A stretch of DNA of 37,510 nucleotides from an uncultured Rhodobacterales bacterium (GCA_903845215.1 CAIMWI010000058.1:1-37510), one strand, 5' to 3'; shown: positions 13,916 through 23,320, numbered from the stretch's first letter. Program-made: numbers and translations. Notes: a model not told the origin generated them from the sequence alone.

Positions 13916-16339
13916 TTACACCGCCAGCAGCGCTGCGGCGCGTTCCACCGTTGCCACCGCACGCAGATCGGCGGCAGAAAATCCGGTGAAGATGTCAAAC
14001 GCCCCCGCTTCGATCCGCCACTGGCTTGCGGTGACGTCAAAGAAGGCAAAGGCGCGGTCGTCCAGCGCGATGCTCACCTTACGGCTTTCGCCTGCGGCAA
14101 GGTGCACTTTGGCAAAGCCCTTAAGCTCTTTGATCGGGCGGGGCACCGACGCCGCCTTTTGGCCGACATAGACTTGCACCACGGTTGATCCGGCTTTGTC
14201 GCCCGTGTTGGTCACGGTTGCCGTCACCCCTGTGGCGCTGGCCACCACATCGGTCAGATCAAAGCAGGTGTAAGACAGGCCGTGACCGAAGGGGAACAGC
14301 GGTTCAATTCCCATCCGGTCGTAATGGCGATAGCCAATAAATGTGCCCTCTTCATAGCGGACATGGCCGTTCAGGCCGGGGTAGATCTGCCGATCTTGAC
14401 TGTGGGTGGGGTTGTGCGACCAGATGCGCGGAAAGGTTTGCGCCAAGCGGCCACCAGGTTCTGCGCCCAAAAGCACGTCGGCAATGGCATTGCCCGCCTC
14501 TTGCCCAGGGTACCAGGCTTGCAGAACGGCGCGAGCGTCGGCGATCCACGGCATCTCTACCGGACCACCTGTTTGCAGCACGACCACGGTGTTGGGGTTG
14601 GCGGCCAGCACAGCGGCGACCAGTTCGTCTTGGCGACCGGGCAGGGCGATGCTTTCCAGATCCGACCCTTCGGTATCCCATTCGCCCGAACGGCCCACGA
14701 ACACCAAGGCGCGGTCCGCCGCCGCCGCCACACGCGCGGCGTGGGCGATGTCTTCGTCACCCAAGGGGCGGCCAATGCCAACACGCAGGCCCGCAAAGAC
14801 CAGATTGTCGGCGGGTTTGTTGCAAAACTCGACCATGATCTGATGGGCTTGGCCTGCGATTAGGGTCACGTCGCCCACCACCTCGTCGCAGCCTTCTTCA
14901 AAGAAGGTGCGCCCTTTGCGCCAGCCATCCCATGCGTTGGCGATCAGATGCCCGTCGACATAGACCTTGGCATAGCCCGCCGCAAAGACCCCCACGCGGT
15001 GCAAGCCAGAGGCTGCGGGCGTAAACACCCCCGTCACGCGGGCCGAGAAGTTGGCCGGATCGACCTTGCCACCGCCCAAGGGCGGGATCCAGAAGGCCAT
15101 CAAATCGGACAAGGTTTCGCGGTGCAGGGCTTGGCCTTGCAAAGCGCGGCCTGCAAAGAATTCCACAGCGAAATCGCCCGTCAGCACGGGTTCAAAGCGG
15201 TGATTGTCACAGCCCGCCGCGTAGGTCAGCGACCCTTCTCCCAAAGCCGCCACCAGCCCATCCCAAGGCGAAACGCGGTAATGCGGGTTCAACTGCGCCG
15301 ACCCGCCGCCCATGATCTGCGCCTCTTTCGCATTGGGCCCGATCACCGCGACCGTGCCTGTCCGCGCCAGCGGCAGCAGCCCGTCATTCTTCAGCAACAC
15401 GGCCCCTTCGGCCCCCGCACGGCGGATCAGGGCGCGGTGTTCGGGGCGATCTTCGGCCACCTCGTGGTGCGCGCGGTGATCGTTAAGCGACCCCACCCGC
15501 GCCATCAGTTGCAGCATGACGCGCGCGCGGGTGCGGATGGTGTCGGGCGACACCAACCCCGCCTGCACAGCGGCGATCAGCTTATCGCCACGGTCCCGCG
15601 TGGGCCCGGGCATTTCCAGATCAAGCCCGGCGTTCAACGTAGGTTCGGTGGACCGAGAGCCGAACCAATCCGACATGACCACGCCGTCATAGCCCCATTC
15701 TTCGCGCAAAACCTTGGTCAACAGCCACTTGTTTTCCGCTGTATAGGTGCCGTTGAGCTTGTTATAAGATGACATGATCCCCCATGTCTTGCCGCGCTTC
15801 ACCGCCGCTTCAAAGGGGAGCAGATAAACCTCGCGCAGGGTGCGTTCGTCGATATCCGATGACATCGTCGTGCGCTCAATCTCGCTTTCGTTGCCCACGA
15901 AATGCTTGATCGTGGCAGAGATCCCCTCGCCTTGCAGGCCCTGAATATAGCCCACGGCCAATTCGGCCGTCAGGATCGGGTCTTCGGAATAGCACTCAAA
16001 ATTGCGCCCGTTGGTGACAGAGCGTTGGATGTTGCAGGTCGGCGCAAGCGAGACATGGGCGCCTTTGGATTTCACCTCTTGCGCCAAAGCGCGGCCAATC
16101 TGGGCTGTCAGGGCCGGATCCCATGTGGCACCCAAGGCGATGCCCACCGGAAAAGCCGCCGATTTCACCCCCCCGACCAGTGACCCGCCGCCCCGCGCTC
16201 CATTCGGCCCATCGGTCACGCGCAGCCAGCCGGTGCCCAAGCGGTCATTGCCCGCAACCGACCAGAAATCAGCGCCTGCCAGCAGGCAAACCTGCTCGTC
16301 CAAGCTCATCTGATCCAAGAGTGTGTCGATATCTTGCAT
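13916..16339 (-). CDS. Glycoside hydrolase family 3 beta-glucosidase with PA14 insert
   Basis: An 807-residue GH3 enzyme, probably a beta-glucosidase releasing glucose from beta-glucosides. The catalytic Asp is at about 224 in YDGVVMSDWFGS. Other GH3 markers are LRVTDGPNGARG, the KH pair at 145-146 and GRNFECYSEDP at 111-121. A PA14 carbohydrate-binding domain (about 388-525) is inserted into the second domain, as in plant- and bacterial-type barley-like or Kluyveromyces-type enzymes. A fibronectin-III-like domain closes the protein (VTNTGDKAGSTVVQVYVG). No signal peptide is visible, so it should act in the cytoplasm on imported sugars. The ATG at 16339 follows a GGGGGA site. A perfect palindrome lies 60 bases upstream. 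Confidence 0.93.
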   Translation of the reverse strand: MQDIDTLLDQMSLDEQVCLLAGADFWSVAGNDRLGTGWLRVTDGPNGARGGGSLVGGVKSAAFPVGIALGATWDPALTAQIGRALAQEVKSKGAHVSLAPTCNIQRSVTNGRNFECYSEDPILTAELAVGYIQGLQGEGISATIKHFVGNESEIERTTMSSDIDERTLREVYLLPFEAAVKRGKTWGIMSSYNKLNGTYTAENKWLLTKVLREEWGYDGVVMSDWFGSRSTEPTLNAGLDLEMPGPTRDRGDKLIAAVQAGLVSPDTIRTRARVMLQLMARVGSLNDHRAHHEVAEDRPEHRALIRRAGAEGAVLLKNDGLLPLARTGTVAVIGPNAKEAQIMGGGSAQLNPHYRVSPWDGLVAALGEGSLTYAAGCDNHRFEPVLTGDFAVEFFAGRALQGQALHRETLSDLMAFWIPPLGGGKVDPANFSARVTGVFTPAASGLHRVGVFAAGYAKVYVDGHLIANAWDGWRKGRTFFEEGCDEVVGDVTLIAGQAHQIMVEFCNKPADNLVFAGLRVGIGRPLGDEDIAHAARVAAAADRALVFVGRSGEWDTEGSDLESIALPGRQDELVAAVLAANPNTVVVLQTGGPVEMPWIADARAVLQAWYPGQEAGNAIADVLLGAEPGGRLAQTFPRIWSHNPTHSQDRQIYPGLNGHVRYEEGTFIGYRHYDRMGIEPLFPFGHGLSYTCFDLTDVVASATGVTATVTNTGDKAGSTVVQVYVGQKAASVPRPIKELKGFAKVHLAAGESRKVSIALDDRAFAFFDVTASQWRIEAGAFDIFTGFSAADLRAVATVERAAALLAV

Positions 16340-16398
16340 GGCCGTTCCCCCCGCGAAAGTTTGGCCGCGCTCTGCGGGATTCTGCCGTAAAAAGCAAG

Positions 16399-16412
16399 CT
16401 ATAACGTTATAG
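16399..16412. promoter_or_regulatory. Perfect 14-bp palindrome, likely LacI-family operator
   Basis: CTATAACGTTATAG is a perfect palindrome with a central ACGT, the shape of LacI/GalR-family operators. It stands in the 127-base gap between the divergent GH3 beta-glucosidase and deoD genes and includes a TATAAC that could serve as a -10 on either strand. No LacI-type gene is in the window, so the regulator would be encoded elsewhere. Confidence 0.6.
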
Positions 16413-16466
16413 TGACCTAGCCTTTGCACCCAGCGCTGGCTAGGTTGCCCCAAACAGGAGCACAGC

Positions 16467-17177
16467 ATGACCTTTCACATCGGCGCAAAACCCGGCGACA
16501 TCGCCGAAACCGTCCTTTTGCCGGGCGACCCCTACCGTGCCCGCTGGGCGGCTGAGAAATTTCTGGAAAATCCGGTGCTCGTGAACGAAGTGCGTGGGAT
16601 GTTGGGCTATACCGGCACATGGCGCGGGCAAAGGGTGACGATCCACGGCAGCGGCATGGGCATGCCGTCTTTGTCGATTTATGCCAACGAGTTGATCCGC
16701 GACTACGGCGCGCAAACACTGATCCGCATCGGATCGGCGGGCGCTTTGCAACCCCATGTCAAGGTGCGCGATGTGGTGCTGGCGCAGACGGCGTCCACCA
16801 ACGGGTCGCCGTCGCGGTCGATTTTTAAAGAGTTGAACTTCGCGCCCTGTGCGGATTTTGGCCTGCTGAGTGCAGCGCATCGGGCGGCCTTGCAGATCGG
16901 GGTTCCGGTGCATGTTGGCGGGATTTATTCGTCAGACACGTTTTATGACGAACGGCAAGATCTGTCTGACCAACTTCAACGCCACGGCACCCTGTGCGTG
17001 GAAATGGAAGCAGCAGAGTTGTACACCTTGGCCGCCCGCTACCAGCGCCGCGCCTTGGCGGTGCTGACGATTTCTGACCATATCCTGACCCATGAAGCTT
17101 TGCCCGCGGACCAACGCGAACGATCGTTCGGCGCGATGGTCGAAGTTGCTCTGCAAGCCGCATTTTTGGAAAGCTGA
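16467..17177 (+). CDS. deoD: Purine nucleoside phosphorylase, DeoD type
   Basis: Hexameric-type (E. coli-like) purine nucleoside phosphorylase: cleaves purine (deoxy)ribonucleosides with phosphate to free base and sugar-1-phosphate, in purine salvage. Length 236 residues is standard. His4, the phosphate-binding PGDPYRARW with Arg24, [21 protein letters not shown], the VEMEAAELY ribose-site stretch and ISDHIL with the catalytic Asp are all at the expected places. An AGGAG site precedes the ATG by 7 bases. Aldo/keto reductase follows after 3 bases, so the two are one unit. Divergent from the GH3 gene across a palindromic operator candidate. Confidence 0.95.
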   Translation: MTFHIGAKPGDIAETVLLPGDPYRARWAAEKFLENPVLVNEVRGMLGYTGTWRGQRVTIHGSGMGMPSLSIYANELIRDYGAQTLIRIGSAGALQPHVKVRDVVLAQTASTNGSPSRSIFKELNFAPCADFGLLSAAHRAALQIGVPVHVGGIYSSDTFYDERQDLSDQLQRHGTLCVEMEAAELYTLAARYQRRALAVLTISDHILTHEALPADQRERSFGAMVEVALQAAFLES

Positions 17178-17180
17178 CCC

Positions 17181-18149
17181 ATGAAAACCCGCGCCCTAGG
17201 CAACCTGCAAGTCTCGGCCATCGGCCTTGGGACTATGTCTTTTGGCGGCATCTTTGGCGCAACGGATCAGGCCGAAAGCCTTGCCTGTTTGGATGCGATG
17301 CTGGATGCGGGGATGACCTTTATCGACACCGCCAATATCTACGGCATGGGCGTGTCCGAAGATGTCATCGGTCACTGGCTGGGATTGTGCAAACCGCAGG
17401 TGGCGATTGCCACCAAGGCAAGTGTCGTCAACGAAACCCCGCGACGGATTGACAATTCGGAGGCGCATTTGCGCGCTGAACTAGAGATATCCCTGCGGCG
17501 GTTAAAGCGCGACCATGTCGAGCTGTTCTACATCCACCGCCGTGAACACGCCCGCCCGATTGAAGAGGTGGTAGGCACCCTGAAACGCTTTATCGACGAG
17601 GGGAAGATTGGCGGCTACGGCATGTCAGAAGTGGCCCCCGACACCCTGCGCCGCGCCCATGCGGTGCATCCTTGCACGGCGATCCAGAACGAATATTCGC
17701 TTTGGACACGCCAGCCCGAACTGGGCCTGATCCAGACCTGTGCGGAATTGGGCGTGGCGTTTATCCCTTTTTCTCCTCTTGCGCGGGGGATGCTGGGCGA
17801 CAGTCCGATGGCCCTGCCGACCGACGGTTTTCGCAGCACCAACCCGCGGTTCACAGAGCCGAACTTTTCGGCCAATATCGCCAAGATCAACGAATTTCGC
17901 GCGTTTTGTGCGGCGCGAGGATGGTCAACCCCTGCCACGGCCCTATCGTGGGTTTTGTCGCGCGGACCGCATGTAATCCCGATCCCCGGCACACGTTCGG
18001 CCGCGCATCTGCGGCAGTTTGCACGAGGGGCAGAGATCGTGCTGACGGCTGACGATCACGCCGAGATCAACCGCATCCTGCCCGCTGGCTTTGCTTACGG
18101 CGACCGCTACGCCGATCACCAAACCCAAGCGATTGAGCGGTACTGCTAA
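17181..18149 (+). CDS. Aldo/keto reductase
   Basis: A 322-residue NADPH-type aldo/keto reductase with a TIM barrel. The catalytic tetrad is visible: Asp49 and Tyr54 (TFIDTANIYGMGVSE), Lys79 (IATKAS) and His119 (FYIHRRE). The coenzyme stretch IPIPGTRSAAHL lies near the C-terminus. It resembles the YajO/Tas/PdxI-like group in which EYSLWTRQPE follows the strand-6 region. The substrate is not predictable. It is coupled to deoD (3-base gap), so a role with nucleoside-derived sugars is conceivable but only by context. Its last four bases overlap the end of the convergent hutD gene. Confidence 0.93.
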   Translation: MKTRALGNLQVSAIGLGTMSFGGIFGATDQAESLACLDAMLDAGMTFIDTANIYGMGVSEDVIGHWLGLCKPQVAIATKASVVNETPRRIDNSEAHLRAELEISLRRLKRDHVELFYIHRREHARPIEEVVGTLKRFIDEGKIGGYGMSEVAPDTLRRAHAVHPCTAIQNEYSLWTRQPELGLIQTCAELGVAFIPFSPLARGMLGDSPMALPTDGFRSTNPRFTEPNFSANIAKINEFRAFCAARGWSTPATALSWVLSRGPHVIPIPGTRSAAHLRQFARGAEIVLTADDHAEINRILPAGFAYGDRYADHQTQAIERYC

Positions 18150-18655
18150 AGCCCAACCGCCTGCACGGCGATCACGGGTATGTGGGCCAATAGGGGCTCA
18201 TCAGCCAGAACCACGTCATACTGTGCCACCGCCACCCCGCCAATCTGCCCTGCGGCCAGCGCCAACAGCGCACCCTGCGCTGTGGCCCCTGCGGGGTGGA
18301 CTGTCACCTGCGCAGGCGGCAGATCGGCAGCTGTCATCACGTTGAAATCCTCGCAAGGTTCTGCCACCCCTACCGCGCGCAGCGCAATATCGCCTGCAAA
18401 GGCCACGGGTTCCAACGGGCGGGCGGCAAGGTGCACCCATTCGCCCACCAGATCAAACCCCGACCCGCTAAGGACGGTCAGGTTGCGCGCTATGCCAGAA
18501 AAGATCGAAAAAGCCCCATCCTCCACCACCATCGCCCGCGATAGGCGCAAAATCAGCCGCCCTTCACGTTCCACCCGCAGCAATTCAACGGTGGTGCCTT
18601 TGCCATTGGCCCAAGGCATGAGGGTAAACTGGGCGGCGGACAAGTGTGTGATCAT
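18146..18655 (-). CDS. HutD/Ves family cupin protein
   Basis: A 169-residue HutD-family protein, a double cupin-like fold. The signature MPWANGKGTTVEL is at residues 13-25, followed by LSRAMVVEDGAFSIFSG, LTVLSG and the DFNVM stretch. HutD is named for a minor role in histidine utilisation in Pseudomonas, where it is thought to limit pathway activity; Ves in E. coli belongs to the same family. No hut gene is nearby. It follows mutL by 38 bases on the minus strand, and its end overlaps the end of the aldo/keto reductase by 4 bases. Function here is unassigned. Confidence 0.88.
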   Translation of the reverse strand: MITHLSAAQFTLMPWANGKGTTVELLRVEREGRLILRLSRAMVVEDGAFSIFSGIARNLTVLSGSGFDLVGEWVHLAARPLEPVAFAGDIALRAVGVAEPCEDFNVMTAADLPPAQVTVHPAGATAQGALLALAAGQIGGVAVAQYDVVLADEPLLAHIPVIAVQAVGL

Positions 18656-18693
18656 TGGTTACTCTTGGGGTATTCAGCTTTCGATCGCAGGGA

Positions 18694-20502
18694 TCATCGA
18701 CGACCGAACAATCGTTCGATATCCGACAGCTTCAGCTCGACATAGGTCGGCCGCCCGTGGTTGCATTGGCCTGACAGGGGGGTCACTTCCATTTCGCGCA
18801 ACAGAGCGTTCATTTCCTCGGCGCGCATCTGACGGCCCGAGCGGATCGACCCATGGCACGCCATGCGGCTTAAGATCGCATCCATCTTGGCCAGCAAAGA
18901 CGGGCTGTCGTCCTGATCGGCCAACTCGTCCAGCACATCTTGCACCAAGGCGCGGGCAGAGATATTGCCCAAGATCGCGGGCGTTTCGCGCACAGCAATG
19001 GCATGGCCGCCGAAGGGTTCCACAGTGAGGCCCAAAGCCGAAAGATCGCTGGCCATGGCCAGAAGGCGGGCGGCGTCGATGGCGTCAAGTTCGATGATTT
19101 CGGGGATTAGCAGGGCTTGCGCCTTGATCCCCGTCTCGTCACGCTGGCGTTTCAGGCGTTCGTAGACCAACCGTTCATGGGCGGCGTGTTGGTCTACGAT
19201 CACGATGCCGCTTTGGGTTTGGGCGATGATGTAATTTTCATGCACCTGTGCGCGGGCGGCGCCGAGGGGGAAGCTTTCGTCTTGCGCCGTGGGCTGTGGG
19301 TCAAAGGCCAATGGCGCCACCGGCGGTTCGGCAAAACCAGACGGGGCTTGAAGGTCGAAGGCGCGCGACAGGCTGGCACCTGAAGGGCGGTCCATCTGGT
19401 AGATGCGCGGCGTTTGCGCGCTTTGTGGTTCAGGCCGCAGTGCTGCCAAGGTGGCCCCCGCCACCGTGGTAGAGGCGCGGTGCCCTGCGCCCGACAGCGC
19501 GGTTCGCAGACCCATGATGAACAGGCTGCGCGCGGCTTCCGGGTCGCGAAAGCGCACCTCGGATTTGGCGGGGTGGACGTTGACGTCCACCCGTTCGGGA
19601 TCGCAGATCAGGTTCAAGACCGCCGCAGGATAGCGGTCGCGCGACAGCACATCCAGATAGGCCACGCGCAGTGCGCCAAGCAGCAGGCGATCTAATACCG
19701 GACGCCCGTTCACAAAGACAAATTGCTGCACAGAAGAGCCGCGCGAATAGGTGGGAAGGGCGGCGTAGCCGCACAGGCGCATTCCTTCATGGTCCACATC
19801 AATGCGCAGGGCATTGGCGGTGAAATCGGCCCCTAGAAGGCGCGTGAGACGGCGCTGCAGGGCATCGAAGAAATCGCCGTTCTCGGGATCAAGGCGCAGC
19901 AGGCTGCGGGGGGCCTCGCCCTCGCTCACCTCGTTCAGCACAAAGCCCACCTGCGGTTCGGCCATAGCCAAGCGGCGCATCACATCAGAGATGGCGCCTG
20001 CCTCGGCCCTGTCGGTGCGCAAGAATTTCAGGCGGGCGGGGGTTGCGTAAAACAGATCGCGCAGTTCCACGACGGTGCCCTGCACCGCACCCACGGGCCG
20101 CACTTGGCCCATGCGGCCGCCTGCGACCGTCAGGCTGGCCCCTTCGCTGCCCGCCGCGCGAGAGGTGAGGGTGAGCCGACCGACCGACCCAAGACTGGCC
20201 AAAGCTTCCCCACGAAAGCCGAAGGAGCGGATGTTCAGTAGATCTGACCCGTCGATTTTCGACGTCGCGTGGCGGGCCACGGCCAAGGGTAAATCGTCTG
20301 CCGTCATGCCACAGCCATCATCGGTCACGCGGATCAGCACCTTGCCACCGGCAGCATAATCCACCGTGATGCGCCGCGCGCCGGCATCTAAAGCGTTTTC
20401 GATCAGTTCCTTTACGGCAGATGCGGGGCGTTCCACCACCTCACCCGCCGCGATCCGGTTGATCGCCGCTTCATCCAGCAGTTTGATTTCCGGACGCATC
20501 AT
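18694..20502 (-). CDS. mutL: DNA mismatch repair protein MutL (endonuclease type)
   Basis: Couples MutS mismatch recognition to strand incision. The GHKL ATPase motifs are NALDAGA (36-42), DDGCGM (61-66) and GFRGEALASLGSV (95-107). The C-terminal domain carries the metal-dependent nicking motif DQHAAHERLVYE at 437-448, matching DQHA(X)2E(X)4E, plus ACHGS (548-552) and QCNHGRP (579-585). E. coli MutL lacks these, so this protein should nick DNA itself without MutH. The frame starts at an ATG at 20523, but the ATG at 20502 has AGGAA 7 bases upstream, so I use that (602 residues). It follows the M16 pair by 66 bases. Confidence 0.96.
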   Translation of the reverse strand: MMRPEIKLLDEAAINRIAAGEVVERPASAVKELIENALDAGARRITVDYAAGGKVLIRVTDDGCGMTADDLPLAVARHATSKIDGSDLLNIRSFGFRGEALASLGSVGRLTLTSRAAGSEGASLTVAGGRMGQVRPVGAVQGTVVELRDLFYATPARLKFLRTDRAEAGAISDVMRRLAMAEPQVGFVLNEVSEGEAPRSLLRLDPENGDFFDALQRRLTRLLGADFTANALRIDVDHEGMRLCGYAALPTYSRGSSVQQFVFVNGRPVLDRLLLGALRVAYLDVLSRDRYPAAVLNLICDPERVDVNVHPAKSEVRFRDPEAARSLFIMGLRTALSGAGHRASTTVAGATLAALRPEPQSAQTPRIYQMDRPSGASLSRAFDLQAPSGFAEPPVAPLAFDPQPTAQDESFPLGAARAQVHENYIIAQTQSGIVIVDQHAAHERLVYERLKRQRDETGIKAQALLIPEIIELDAIDAARLLAMASDLSALGLTVEPFGGHAIAVRETPAILGNISARALVQDVLDELADQDDSPSLLAKMDAILSRMACHGSIRSGRQMRAEEMNALLREMEVTPLSGQCNHGRPTYVELKLSDIERLFGRR

Positions 20503-20568
20503 ATGGGGTTCCTGACTGCTCATGCCCCTAGCTGTAGCAGAGGTGCAGCAAACAGGCCACAGATAACC

Positions 20569-21885
20569 TTAGTTGCCAGCGGCCACCCCTACGGCATCGC
20601 CCACCACGACAAAGGTCAGTTCATCGGGTGTTAGCAGCGATGCGGCAACCCTATTCACATCGCCAAGTGTGACCGCCTCTACCTTGGCGTTGCGGGTTGC
20701 GGGATAGGTCACGGGCAGACCCAGCATCTGCATGCCGACCAAGATCGAGGCGATTCGGGCGTTGCCGTCAAACCGCAAGGGATAAGAACCCGTCAGATAG
20801 GTCTTGGTATCGTCGATCTCTTTTTGCGTCACGCCATTCTTGGCCACATCGGCCCAGACATCTCGGATGACTTGCATCGCCTCGGCCGCTTTGTCGTTCG
20901 CGGTTGCCACCGACCCTGCCAGGATAGTGGCATGGTCATAGGCGGCAAGGCTGGTGTCGATGCCGTAGGTCAGGCCGCGCTTTTCGCGCACCTGATCCAT
21001 CAGGCGCGAGGAAAAGCCGTTGCCGCCCAGAATTTCGTTCAGGATGGTGGCGGCGAAATAATCGGGGTCTTCGAAGGTGATCCCGCCTTGATAAAAGCTG
21101 ATCGTGCTTTGCGGTCCGGGGAAGCTTTGGGTGATCACATCGCCTTTGGCCGTCAGGACGACATCCGCGGGTTGGGCGGCACCCGTCGCGGGCAGGTCAC
21201 CCAAGAGTTTGTCAAGCATCGCCCCCAGATCAGCGGCAGAAATATCGCCCGCTGCCGCCACATAGATGCGGTCACGGGCTAAGGCGCCGCGATAGGCGGC
21301 TAGCAGGTCATCGCGGGTCAGGGCTTGCACGCTGGCGGTGGTGCCATCGCCGCTGGACCCATAGGGATGATCGCCAAAGGCGGCATGGCTTAGCAGATCA
21401 CTGGCAATGGTTCCCGGATCTTTCGCGCTGCTGGCGATGTTTTGCAGCACTTGGCCGCGCACGCGTTCGATGGCATCCGAATCAAAGCGCGGCTTGGTCA
21501 GGGCCAGATGCAACAGATCAGTGGCCTGCGCGCTGGTATCGGTTAGAAACCGCGCGCTAATGCTGACGCCGTCGCTGTCGCTGGAAAAGCCGAACTCTGC
21601 GGCCATGCCGTCACGCGCTGCGGCGAAGGCTTGCGAATCCAGATCGCCGGCACCCTCTTCGATCAGGGCGGTCATCAGGTTGACGGCCCCGCGCTTGCCC
21701 GCCGCATCCAAAGATGTGCCGCCTTTGAAACGGATGTTAAGGGCTGTGAAGGGAATATCGTGATTCTCGACCAGCCAAGCCTTGATCCCGCCGGGAGAGG
21801 TGACCTCTTGGATCGCCACCTCGGCCCGCAGCGGCAGGGCCAAACAGATCAACGCGCCCATCAGGGCAAGGGCACGAACCATCAT
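20569..21885 (-). CDS. M16 peptidase-like protein lacking the zinc motif, secreted
   Basis: A 438-residue M16-family protein with a signal peptide (about residues 1-21, ALPLRA then E). Where catalytic members have HxxEH it reads GAVNLMTALIEEGAGD, so zinc ligands are missing. The C-terminal R/Y stretch REKRGLTYG, which helps bind substrate in the non-catalytic half of M16 pairs, is kept. The start overlaps the stop of the catalytic M16 gene (ATGA). This is the normal arrangement of heterodimeric periplasmic M16B proteases, this one being the partner subunit. The substrate is unknown; from the location it acts in the periplasm. Confidence 0.92.
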   Translation of the reverse strand: MMVRALALMGALICLALPLRAEVAIQEVTSPGGIKAWLVENHDIPFTALNIRFKGGTSLDAAGKRGAVNLMTALIEEGAGDLDSQAFAAARDGMAAEFGFSSDSDGVSISARFLTDTSAQATDLLHLALTKPRFDSDAIERVRGQVLQNIASSAKDPGTIASDLLSHAAFGDHPYGSSGDGTTASVQALTRDDLLAAYRGALARDRIYVAAAGDISAADLGAMLDKLLGDLPATGAAQPADVVLTAKGDVITQSFPGPQSTISFYQGGITFEDPDYFAATILNEILGGNGFSSRLMDQVREKRGLTYGIDTSLAAYDHATILAGSVATANDKAAEAMQVIRDVWADVAKNGVTQKEIDDTKTYLTGSYPLRFDGNARIASILVGMQMLGLPVTYPATRNAKVEAVTLGDVNRVAASLLTPDELTFVVVGDAVGVAAGN

Positions 21886-23231
21886 TGCGCCGCTCCTTCG
21901 GTTTGTAGCCAGCCTGTAACAGCTTGACGGCGGTCGAGCACTTTTTTCGCGGCGATCATCACCTCATCAGCGGTGACGGCTTGCAGCAGATCGGGCCAGG
22001 CCTGCACATCTTGCACGGTCAGGCCCGACGAAAGCGCCATGCCGTAGCGATGCGCCAAGCCTTGGGTGTTGTCGGCGCCGTAGATTTGTTCGGCCTTCAC
22101 CTGCGCCTTGATTCGTGCGAATTCCTCGGCATCGACGCCGGTTTTCAGGAACTGGTCGATCACGGCGTCCATCGCCTTTTCCACCTGATCCAAGCTCACG
22201 CCATCGGCGGGAACCACGGCGAGGGTAAAGGTCGTTTGATCCAGCGAAACCCCGTCATAAGAGGCTTGGGTATAGGTTGCGACTTTTTGGTCGAACTCCA
22301 AAGCCCTTGGCAGAACCGAGGTCGCGCGGTTGCCGCCCAAAAGCTGGGCCAGCATGGTCAGGGCTGCGGCTTCTTTCTGGTCGCTTGGGTTACGCTCGCC
22401 CGCAAGGTAGTTGCGCACGACATAGGGTTGGGCCACGCGGGCATCGGCCAAAACCATGCGGCGTTCGGCCAGTTGCGGCGGTTCTGTCGGACGGATGCGG
22501 TCGTGGATCTTGTCAGAGGGCGGGATGGGGCCGTAGTGCTTTTTGGCCAAATCCAGCACCTGTTGCGGGGTAACATCCCCCGCCACGATTAAAATCGCGT
22601 TGTTGGGGGCATAGTTGGCCTGGTAAAAATCCAGCGCGTCTTGGCGCGTCAATTCCTCGATCTCGTGACGCCAACCGATCACGGGAATGGCGTAGGGGTG
22701 GTTCATGTACTGGGCTGCGGCCATCTGTTCGCCCAGCAAAGCGCCCGGGTCACTGTCGGTGCGTTGGGTGCGCTCGTCCAAAATCACGTTGCGTTCGGTG
22801 TCGACATCCTTTTGGCTAAGGTTCAGGTTGTGCATCCGGTCTGATTCCAGACGCATCACCAGATCAAGTCGGTCAGAGGCGACGCGCTGGAAATAAGCTG
22901 TGTAATCGGGGCTGGTGAAAGCATTGTCGGACCCACCTTGGGCGGCGACGATCTTGCTGAACTGCTCGGGGGCCACATCTTTGGTGCCTTGAAACATCAG
23001 GTGTTCCAGAAAATGGGCGATTCCGGAATGGCCCGGGCTTTCATCGGCCGCCCCGATTTTGTACCAGACCATATGAACTGCGACCGGCGCGCGGTGATCT
23101 TCGATCACCACAACCTGCATGCCATTCTCTAGCCCAAAGCTGCTGACCTGATCGGCCAAAGCCTGCCCCAGCGTTAGCCCAAGGGCCACAGCGACAAAAG
23201 ACCCCCGCTTGATCCAAGACTTTTTCGACAT
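21882..23231 (-). CDS. M16 family zinc metalloprotease, catalytic subunit, secreted
   Basis: A 449-residue pitrilysin/MPP-like zinc peptidase. A signal peptide covers about residues 1-26 (LGQALA then D). HFLEH at 73-77 provides two zinc-binding His and the catalytic Glu; Glu153 in NVILDE is the probable third ligand. NAFTSPDYTAYFQRV is a typical M16 block. It overlaps the next gene, its inactive paralogue, by 4 bases, so the two should be made in equal amounts and form a heterodimer. It follows the DUF3035 lipoprotein gene by 89 bases. Processing of periplasmic peptides is inferred from the family. Confidence 0.95.
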   Translation of the reverse strand: MSKKSWIKRGSFVAVALGLTLGQALADQVSSFGLENGMQVVVIEDHRAPVAVHMVWYKIGAADESPGHSGIAHFLEHLMFQGTKDVAPEQFSKIVAAQGGSDNAFTSPDYTAYFQRVASDRLDLVMRLESDRMHNLNLSQKDVDTERNVILDERTQRTDSDPGALLGEQMAAAQYMNHPYAIPVIGWRHEIEELTRQDALDFYQANYAPNNAILIVAGDVTPQQVLDLAKKHYGPIPPSDKIHDRIRPTEPPQLAERRMVLADARVAQPYVVRNYLAGERNPSDQKEAAALTMLAQLLGGNRATSVLPRALEFDQKVATYTQASYDGVSLDQTTFTLAVVPADGVSLDQVEKAMDAVIDQFLKTGVDAEEFARIKAQVKAEQIYGADNTQGLAHRYGMALSSGLTVQDVQAWPDLLQAVTADEVMIAAKKVLDRRQAVTGWLQTEGAAQ

Positions 23232-23320
23232 CTAGATAGCCCCCTGCGCTTTGGGCAAAGCTAGTCTTAGGGCCGTCATGTGCCAAGCCCTTGCCACGCG
23301 GTTGTGACCGGATGTGTCGC

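Noticed and set aside
18705..18718. Inverted repeat CGAAC / GTTCG at the end of mutL as an operator or terminator
   Set aside because: It lies inside the last mutL codons (Ile-Glu-Arg-Leu-Phe-Gly-Arg region), is short and has no T-run; coding sequence explains it.
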